DNA of 11,070 bases, taken from positions 1-11,070 of the forward strand of contig RFWA01000052.1 of assembly GCA_009922295.1 (NCBI GenBank). The letters run 5' to 3'. The notes beneath the pieces are model-generated. The model searched no databases. It saw only the letters and a list, made by a program, of their open reading frames with translations, and was not told where the DNA came from. The translations under genes and the position numbers were made by a program. Origin of the DNA: Betaproteobacteria bacterium. GTDB lineage: Bacteria; Pseudomonadota; Gammaproteobacteria; Burkholderiales; Burkholderiaceae_C. Below, one piece after another: positions 6,150 through 11,070 of this stretch; position 1 is the stretch's first letter; every line of letters starts with the position of its first letter.

Positions 6150-7712
6150 ATGCGCCATGTTGCTGTTACGCCCCGTTACCTGATCGATGCCGCGACCATC
6201 ACCTGTGATGAACTGGCTGCGTTGGCGCGCAGCGCGGGGCGGTTTGCGTTTTCTACGGCCGCGCTGCAGCGCTTGCAGGCCGACCGCGAGGTGGTCCGGC
6301 GGCATATTGACAACGGCGAGCCGGTCTACGGCCTGAACACGGGCCTGGGTGGCAATCTGGGGTACCGCCTCGATGCCAGCGAGGTGGATGCTTTTCAGGC
6401 GCAAGTGATCCTGGGCCGCATGATCGGCATGGGGGAACCCTTGCCCCTGAATGTGGTCCGCGCAGCGCAACTCGCGCGCGTGATCGGCATCGCGCGTGGG
6501 GGCACGGGGGTTAGTCTTGAAGCGGCACAGGCGGTGATGCAATTGCTGGACCGGGGCGTGACGCCGGTGGTGCCCATGTTTGGCTCGATCGGTGCGGGTG
6601 ACCTGGGCTTGTCAGCGCATCTGGCCGCGCCAGTGATCGGGCAGGGCGAGGCATTTTTTCAGGGGCAGCGGTACCCCGGCGCTGCTGCCCTGCAGGCGGC
6701 CGGTCTTCAGCCGGTGCGTCTGCAGGCCAAGGACGGCCTGGGCTTGATCAATGCCAGCCCGGTCACAGCAGGTTATGCGGCCCTGGTGGCGTCGGATCTT
6801 GCTGAATTGCTTTTGGTGGCCGCTGCAGTCGCCGCCCTGGCTGACGAGGGTTATGCGGCCAACCTGAGTGTGTTCGACCCACGCATTGCGGCGGCTCGGC
6901 CGGCTGGCGCGCAGGTGGCGGCAGCTGCCCTGTTTCGGGCGCTGCTGGCTGGTAGCAGCCTTTACGCGGCACCACCGCGCTCGATCCAGGACGCCTTGTC
7001 TTTTCGGACCATGGCGCAGTTGTTTGGCTCCACCCATGCCGCACTGGCCATGCTCAGCGACGCGGTGGAGTCCGAGATCAACGGCATCTCAGACAGCCCG
7101 CTGGTTCTTACGGCCGAGGGTGAGATGCTGTCGTCGCCTAACTTTCATCCGCCGATGATCGCCTTGGCTTTTGACAGCATGGCGATTGCGCTCACCCACC
7201 TGGCAAGCGCATCGGTGCAGCGTGTGATCAAGCTGCAGAATCCGACCTTGAGTGGCTTGCCGAAGTACCTGTCGCCAGTGGGTGGCGCCAGTGTGGGTTT
7301 CAATGCCCTGCAAAAGACCGCTGCCGCCCTGCACGCCGAGATACGCCTCAAGGCCACGCCGGCCAGCCTGGACGCCGTGGTGGTGTCTGACACGGTGGAG
7401 GACCATGCCACCCACGCCCTGTTGTGTGTGCGTAAACTCGACGAGCAGATGCGTTTGCTGCGCCATCTGGTGGCTGTTGAGGCGCTGGTGGCGGCCCAAG
7501 CGATTGGGTTGCGGGGCCCGCTCACGCTGGGCGTGGGCACGCAAGTGGTGTTTGATGCCGTGCGATCCGCCGTTGCACCCCTGCAGGCAGACCGCCCCTG
7601 CGGCCCGGATGCGATGGCCGTGCAGGACGCCTTGTTTGCAGACAGCGTAGTCCTGGAACTGCGCGCTGCGGTGCGGGTTGCCATGGCCGGCCACAAACTG
7701 CGCGGGGCCTGA
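6150..7712 (+). CDS. HAL/PAL-fold aromatic amino acid lyase homologue lacking the MIO triad
   Basis: A 520-residue soluble protein with the whole aromatic amino acid lyase fold, close to histidine ammonia-lyase in length. Kept features: VYGLNTG with Tyr60, Asn201 in KDGLGLINAS, Arg286 in QDALSFR, LSGLPKYL, AALHAE with Glu397 and the ED pair at 417-418. Altered features: classical enzymes have GS(V/L)GASGDL, where Ala-Ser-Gly cyclises to the electrophilic MIO group; here it reads GSIGAGDL (145-152), one residue shorter and without Ser. The usual Ser-His of the substrate pocket is Gly89-Arg90, the Tyr of QDxYSxR is Leu283, NGT is NAS and DNP is DSP. MIO-dependent deamination is therefore unlikely; another elimination/addition chemistry or a binding role is inferred. 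The ATG at 6150 has no clear ribosome site. The cyclodeaminase-family gene starts 50 bases downstream, probably the same transcript. Confidence 0.85.
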   Translation: MRHVAVTPRYLIDAATITCDELAALARSAGRFAFSTAALQRLQADREVVRRHIDNGEPVYGLNTGLGGNLGYRLDASEVDAFQAQVILGRMIGMGEPLPLNVVRAAQLARVIGIARGGTGVSLEAAQAVMQLLDRGVTPVVPMFGSIGAGDLGLSAHLAAPVIGQGEAFFQGQRYPGAAALQAAGLQPVRLQAKDGLGLINASPVTAGYAALVASDLAELLLVAAAVAALADEGYAANLSVFDPRIAAARPAGAQVAAAALFRALLAGSSLYAAPPRSIQDALSFRTMAQLFGSTHAALAMLSDAVESEINGISDSPLVLTAEGEMLSSPNFHPPMIALAFDSMAIALTHLASASVQRVIKLQNPTLSGLPKYLSPVGGASVGFNALQKTAAALHAEIRLKATPASLDAVVVSDTVEDHATHALLCVRKLDEQMRLLRHLVAVEALVAAQAIGLRGPLTLGVGTQVVFDAVRSAVAPLQADRPCGPDAMAVQDALFADSVVLELRAAVRVAMAGHKLRGA

Positions 7713-7762
7713 TCTGCACCGATAACCTGGGCCCACTTGACCGAACTTGAACCTTGACAACT

Positions 7763-8726
7763 ATGAACCCCATCCACATCACCTACCTCGATACTGCAGG
7801 CCATCGAATCCAGCCTGGCGTCGCAGGGCCGAGGCGAATGTGTCATCGAGCCACGCATGCACCTGGCGCCTAAGGCTGGCGTGGACGGCCACTTCAATGT
7901 GTTGCGCGGCGCCATCGGGGCGCCGATCAACCTGGCCGGTGTGAAAGTGGTGGGTGACTTTGTCGACAATTACAAGCAGGACTTGCCCTCTGAACTCGGG
8001 GTGCTCAACTTGTTCGACCCACGCACCGGCATCCCGGTCGCCATCATCGATGCCTCCGCCATCACAGATATGCGTACCGGCGCGGTGACGGCCATTGGCG
8101 CCAAGTACCTCGCCCGCAAGAACAGCAAGGTTCTGGGTCACATCGGTGCCCGTGGCACCGCTTACTGGAACGTGCGACTGCTCGACAAGTTGTTCGACTT
8201 CGACGAGATCCGCGTGCATTCAGCGCGGCCCGAGAGCCGCAACGCATTCGGCGAGCGACTCTCCCAGGATCTGGGTAAACCGGTGCGGGTGTGCGACAAC
8301 TGGCAAGACACCGTGGCGGGCGCCGACATTGTGGTGGAGGCCTCTCGGCTGCGTGAGCCCACACCCCTGCTGAAAACCGAATGGATCAAGCCCGGCGCTT
8401 TGGTGGTGCCTTACGGGACGATGAGCGCGGTGGAACTAAGCCTGACCGACATCATGTCTAAACTCGTGGTGGACGACTGGGGGCAGTGCAAGGGCGGACA
8501 ATTTGGTTCTTTGCGGGCCCATGTGGAGGCGGGCAAGTTGTCGGCACAGACTTTGCACGCTGAAATGGGCCAGGTGGTGGCGGGGCTCAAGGCAGGGCGC
8601 GAAAACGAGGCTGAAACCATTCTGTTCTGGCACCGCGGTTTGTCTTTGAGCGATATTGCGCTGGGTTATGCCCTGCTGCAGAAGGCGCAGGGGCTTGGTA
8701 TCGGCCAGCGCTTGAGGTTTAGCTGA
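7763..8726 (+). pseudogene. Ornithine cyclodeaminase/mu-crystallin family protein, 5' end disrupted
   Basis: From 7857 an intact frame encodes 289 residues of an OCD/mu-crystallin family NAD(P)-binding protein: GVKVVGDFVDN with Lys30 at the substrate-binding position, ITDMRTGAVTAIGAKYLA (69-86) and the dinucleotide-binding turn GHIGARGTAYWN (94-105), then ADIVVEASR and a long conserved C-terminus. Homologues begin about 40 residues earlier. Those residues are present but split: ATG 7763 gives MNPIHITYLDT in one frame, while ILQAIESSLASQGRGECVIEP lies directly before Met7857 in another. The join is near 7791-7796; about a dozen codons between seem missing, and the net loss must leave remainder 2 on division by 3. 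No ATG/GTG/TTG precedes 7857 in the main frame, which is closed by TGA at 7764. Thus either a deletion or an assembly error. The family includes cyclodeaminases, imine reductases and dehydrogenases, so the reaction is not known. Confidence 0.75.
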
Positions 8727-9201
8727 GCGCCGCTGACGGAAACACCCACAGCAGCGCGGCAGTCATGATCACATAGCGTAGAAATTTGCCGATCGCAATA
8801 TAAAACAGGCAAGGCCAGAATGGCATACGAAGCCAGCCCGCCACGGCGCACAGTGGGTCGCCTACGCCGGGCAGCCAGGCCAGCAGGCAGGCTTTGGGGC
8901 CGATGCGTTTAAGCCAGTTCAGGGCGCGCACGTGGTTGGCGGATTGGCGGTACTTGTCCATGACCCGGTAAGACGCCCAGCCCATGCCCCAGGTCACGGC
9001 GCCGCCCAGCGTATTGCCTGCCGTGGCCACCAGGATCACAGGCCAAAACATCGCTGGGTTGAGCTTGATCAAGCCGAACACCACTGGCTCTGAGCCCAGC
9101 GGCAGCAATGTCGCCGAGATGAACGACACCACAAATACCGTGCTCAGACCAAATTCTGGCAGCGCCAGCCAGGCCAGCAGGGGGGTGATCCAGGCGTCCA
9201 T
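8719..9201 (-). CDS. YqaA-type DedA/SNARE-associated (VTT) membrane protein
   Basis: A 160-residue inner-membrane protein of the YqaA branch of the DedA/VTT superfamily, which is linked to membrane lipid flipping and envelope homeostasis. In order: a first hydrophobic segment, TVFVVSFISATLLPLGSEPV (about 20-39) with the re-entrant Pro-Gly region, the VATAGNTLGGAVTWGMGW segment (about 58-75), a basic amphipathic stretch around KYRQSANHVRALNWLKRIGP, the second half-motif AWLPGVGDPLCAVAGWLRMPFW (about 108-129), and a last hydrophobic helix. All the marks of a YqaA protein are present and the length is usual for it. It is convergent with the cyclodeaminase-family gene: the two coding regions overlap by 8 bases. 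No good Shine-Dalgarno precedes the ATG at 9201; a TATACT just upstream could give a nearly leaderless transcript. Confidence 0.9.
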   Translation of the reverse strand: MDAWITPLLAWLALPEFGLSTVFVVSFISATLLPLGSEPVVFGLIKLNPAMFWPVILVATAGNTLGGAVTWGMGWASYRVMDKYRQSANHVRALNWLKRIGPKACLLAWLPGVGDPLCAVAGWLRMPFWPCLFYIAIGKFLRYVIMTAALLWVFPSAALS

Positions 9202-9210
9202 GTGGGCGCG

Positions 9211-9216
9211 AGTATA
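9211..9216 (-). promoter_or_regulatory. Candidate -10 box of the YqaA-type gene
   Basis: On the minus strand TATACT lies ten bases before the start codon at 9201. If used, the transcript would have almost no leader. No convincing -35 was found at the right spacing, so this is tentative. Confidence 0.3.
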
Positions 9217-9288
9217 AGCAGGGCTTGGGTTGAGGAAGCTTGCTGGCCTGTCAGCCCGAACGTTTCGTTTGCTGAAATTTTAGGCAGT

Positions 9289-9294
9289 TAGAAT
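9289..9294 (+). promoter_or_regulatory. Candidate -10 box for the dusB-fis-purH operon
   Basis: TAGAAT lies in the AT-rich part of the 163-base divergent gap (9202-9364), about 70 bases before dusB. A matching -35 is poor (only T-rich CGTTTG/TTTGCT upstream). It is the best -10-like site in the gap. Confidence 0.35.
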
Positions 9295-9364
9295 GCAATT
9301 CACGCTTGGCTTTCAAGGTCTATAGCGCTTTGATTCTGCCCGCCGCCCACTACGCTTCGCCTGA

Positions 9365-10414
9365 ATGAAACTTGGTCCTTTTCAGTTGCCCAACCACTTG
9401 TTTGTGGCCCCGATGGCTGGGGTAACCGACAGGCCGTTCCGGCAGCTTTGCAGACGCTTGGGGGCTGGCTATGCGGTGAGCGAGATGGTGACATCGCGCC
9501 CAGACTTATGGAATACGCCCAAAACTGCGCGCCGGGCCAACCACGACGGAGAGCCCGGTCCGATCGCGGTGCAAATCGCCGGCACCGAGCCGGGCATGAT
9601 GGCCGATGCGGCGCGCTACAACATCGACCGTGGCGCTCAGATCATTGACATCAACATGGGTTGCCCGGCCAAGAAGGTCTGTAATAAATGGGCTGGATCA
9701 GCCCTGATGCAGGACGAGACGTTGGCGATGACGATTGTGGCGGCTGTGGTGGCGGCCTGCGCCCCCCATGGCGTACCGGTCACTTTGAAGATGCGCACCG
9801 GCTGGTGCCAGGCGCACAAAAATGCGGTGGCCTTGGCTATGGCGGCTGAACAAGCCGGCGTCCAGATGATTGCTGTCCATGGCCGCACCCGGGAGCAGGG
9901 CTACCGTGGCCTGGCCGAATATGACACAGTGGCGGCGGTCAAGGCGGCCGTCAAGGTGCCGGTGGTGGCCAATGGCGACATTGACAGCCCCGAGCGGGCG
10001 CAGGCGGTGTTGGCAGCCACCGGAGCCGACGCGGTCATGATCGGGCGGGCCGCACAAGGCCGGCCCTGGATTTTTCGTGAAATCACCCATTTTTTGGCGA
10101 CGGGCAAGCACCTGGCGCCTCCCCTGGTGGCTGAAGTGAGGCAGTTGTTGTTGGAACACCTGCACGACCATTACAGCCTCTATGGCGATTACCTGGGCGT
10201 TAGAACTGCCCGTAAGCACATTGCCTGGTACCTGCAAGACTTGCCGGGCAGTGACGATTTTCGCGATCGGATGAACCTGATGGATGACTGTGGTCAGCAA
10301 CTGCTGGCTGTGGCCGGTTATTTTGAGCGCCTGAACCAGCAGATGGACCGACTGCCCGCGGCGCGCGCGGTGCACCGGCCCAACCTAGAGCCGCATCTGG
10401 AGACAACGGCATGA
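9365..10414 (+). CDS. dusB: tRNA-dihydrouridine synthase DusB
   Basis: A 349-residue FMN-dependent enzyme that reduces specific uridines of tRNA to dihydrouridine. Visible: the N-terminal VAPMAGVTDRPFRQLCRR, SEMVTSRPDLW, PIAVQIAGTEP, DINMGCPAKKVCNKWAGSAL with catalytic Cys100 in GCP, VTLKMRTGW, the FMN-phosphate segment MIAVHGRTREQGYRG, VVANGDI and VMIGRAAQGRPWIF, then the helical tRNA-binding C-terminal domain (about 245-330). Length and order are normal for DusB. The last 20 residues (after ERLNQQMDRLP) are a loose tail. The start has no Shine-Dalgarno but fits the family N-terminus. The stop overlaps the fis start by four bases (ATGA), showing translational coupling. dusB followed by fis is also the arrangement in enterobacteria. 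Confidence 0.96.
   Translation: MKLGPFQLPNHLFVAPMAGVTDRPFRQLCRRLGAGYAVSEMVTSRPDLWNTPKTARRANHDGEPGPIAVQIAGTEPGMMADAARYNIDRGAQIIDINMGCPAKKVCNKWAGSALMQDETLAMTIVAAVVAACAPHGVPVTLKMRTGWCQAHKNAVALAMAAEQAGVQMIAVHGRTREQGYRGLAEYDTVAAVKAAVKVPVVANGDIDSPERAQAVLAATGADAVMIGRAAQGRPWIFREITHFLATGKHLAPPLVAEVRQLLLEHLHDHYSLYGDYLGVRTARKHIAWYLQDLPGSDDFRDRMNLMDDCGQQLLAVAGYFERLNQQMDRLPAARAVHRPNLEPHLETTA
10399..10403 (+). promoter_or_regulatory. Ribosome binding site of fis inside dusB
   Basis: GGAGA within the last codons of dusB lies seven bases before the fis ATG at 10411, supporting that start and coupled translation. Confidence 0.65.
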
Positions 10415-10647
10415 GCAAGCAATCGATTCAAGACTGTGTGCGCAGCAGCCTGGAGGGGTACCTCCGGGACCTGCAGGGCACCGAGCCGGACCGCATGTAC
10501 GACATGCTGGTGTCCGTGGTGGAGCGGCCACTGCTGGAAATTGTCATGCAGCACGCCGACCACAACCAATCCCGTGCCGCCCAGTGGTTGGGGCTCAACC
10601 GCAACACGCTGCGCAAGAAGCTGCTTGAGCACAAGTTGGTCCAATAA
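10411..10647 (+). CDS. fis: Fis family nucleoid protein / transcription factor
   Basis: A 78-residue DNA-binding protein of the Fis family, which binds as a dimer, bends DNA and acts in chromosome organisation and gene regulation. It is about 20 residues shorter than enterobacterial Fis (98) but normal for betaproteobacteria. The N-terminal helices (YLRDLQGTEPDRMYDMLVSVVERPLLEIVMQ) form the dimer core. The C-terminal helix-turn-helix is NQSRAAQWLGLNRNTLRKKL (about 52-71), the typical NtrC/Fis HTH in which N-R-N-T-L-R-K-K is the recognition helix. The beta-hairpin arm used by enteric Fis for Hin/Gin activation is largely absent. It is coupled to dusB by a four-base overlap, and purH begins directly after its stop codon. 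Confidence 0.95.
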   Translation: MSKQSIQDCVRSSLEGYLRDLQGTEPDRMYDMLVSVVERPLLEIVMQHADHNQSRAAQWLGLNRNTLRKKLLEHKLVQ

Positions 10648-11070
10648 ATGAACGCTCTACTCTCGGTCTCCGACAAAACTGGCCTGCTGGCCTTCGCGCA
10701 GGGCTTGCACGCCTTGGGCATCAAGCTTATTTCCACGGGTGGCACTGCAAAGCTATTGGCTTCGCAGGGACTACCAGTGACCGAAGTGGCCGAACTCACG
10801 GGTTTCCCGGAGATGCTGGATGGCCGCGTTAAAACCTTGCATCCCACAGTACACGGCGGTCTGCTGGCGCGCCGTGACCTGCCCGAGCATATGGCGGCAC
10901 TGGCCGCGCACGGCATTGACACCATTGATCTGCTGGTGGTCAACCTCTACCCCTTTGAGGCCACTGTAGCCCGGCCCGGGTGCAGCCTGGACGATGCTAT
11001 CGAGAACATTGACATTGGCGGCCCCGCCATGGTGCGCAGTGGCGCCAAGAACTGGAAAGACGTGGGCGTG
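10648..11070 (+). CDS. purH: Bifunctional AICAR formyltransferase / IMP cyclohydrolase PurH, N-terminal part (3' end outside window)
   Basis: The first 141 residues of PurH, cut by the window end; the full protein is usually around 520-530 residues. PurH performs the last two steps of purine synthesis, formylating AICAR and closing the ring to IMP. The part present belongs to the N-terminal IMP cyclohydrolase (MGS-like) domain: ALLSVSDKTGLLAFA at the start, the phosphate-binding STGGTAKLL, GFPEMLDGRVKTLHPTVHGG, DLLVVNLYPFEATVA, and IENIDIGGPAMVRSGAKNW. No defect is visible. The ATG at 10648 follows the fis TAA without a gap and has no Shine-Dalgarno of its own, so it probably depends on translation of fis. 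In Burkholderiales dusB-fis-purH is a conserved operon, often with ruvC next; that last point cannot be checked here. Confidence 0.96.
   Translation, partial: MNALLSVSDKTGLLAFAQGLHALGIKLISTGGTAKLLASQGLPVTEVAELTGFPEMLDGRVKTLHPTVHGGLLARRDLPEHMAALAAHGIDTIDLLVVNLYPFEATVARPGCSLDDAIENIDIGGPAMVRSGAKNWKDVGV

Noticed and set aside
6081..6542. Minus-strand open frame of 153 codons opposite the lyase-like start
   Set aside because: The composition is that of a shadow frame, and the plus strand encodes conserved lyase-fold motifs throughout.
7725..7762. Short TTGA-containing repeats before the cyclodeaminase-family gene
   Set aside because: The repeats (ACTTGACC, ACTTGAACC, CTTGACAA) are short and irregular; too weak to call an operator or promoter.
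7145..7969. Minus-strand open frame of 274 codons across the lyase-like and cyclodeaminase genes
   Set aside because: It is antisense to two recognisable genes, and its translation has no family-like motifs.
1..11070. CRISPR array, insertion sequence, tRNA or rRNA gene
   Set aside because: No spaced direct repeats, transposase motifs, terminal inverted repeats, or tRNA/rRNA sequences were recognised anywhere in the window.

Overview
This window looks like chromosomal DNA from a betaproteobacterium, most likely Burkholderiales of the Comamonadaceae type (Rhodoferax/Polaromonas-like). That placement is from memory of gene content (the tight dusB-fis-purH order, a full-length ychF followed by a Burkholderiales-type hypothetical gene) and from GC-rich codon use in most genes; no search was run.

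Left part (1-3921), all on the + strand: the 3' end of an alpha-ketoacid dehydrogenase E1 beta gene, ending in a strong hairpin; an orphan YgiT/MqsA-type zinc-finger protein; a truncated c-type cytochrome followed at once by a related complete-looking one; an MBOAT O-acyltransferase; and a membrane-anchored SGNH-like protein whose reading frame is broken in the middle. MBOAT plus SGNH is the usual two-part machinery for moving an acyl group across the inner membrane and placing it on an exported polymer. Both genes carry long G or C runs (G9, C8).

Middle part (4139-5980): the housekeeping ATPase gene ychF with a good ribosome binding site, then a hypothetical gene closely downstream. A short stretch (about 6020-6148) then reads as the last piece of a sensor histidine kinase ATPase domain, that is, gene debris.

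Next (6150-8726): an aromatic amino acid lyase (HAL/PAL fold) homologue followed by an ornithine cyclodeaminase/mu-crystallin family gene. The lyase homologue lacks the serine of the Ala-Ser-Gly triad that forms the MIO cofactor, and other catalytic positions are changed too, so it is unlikely to be a classical ammonia-lyase. The cyclodeaminase gene has a lesion in its first 30 codons. This pair is the most promising place for new biology.

Right part: a minus-strand YqaA/DedA-type membrane protein convergent with, and overlapping, the cyclodeaminase gene; a divergent promoter region; and the conserved dusB-fis-purH operon, with purH cut by the window end.

Three coding lesions in about 8 kb (cytochrome, SGNH, cyclodeaminase) mean either real decay of accessory genes or indel errors in the assembly. 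The housekeeping genes are all intact.
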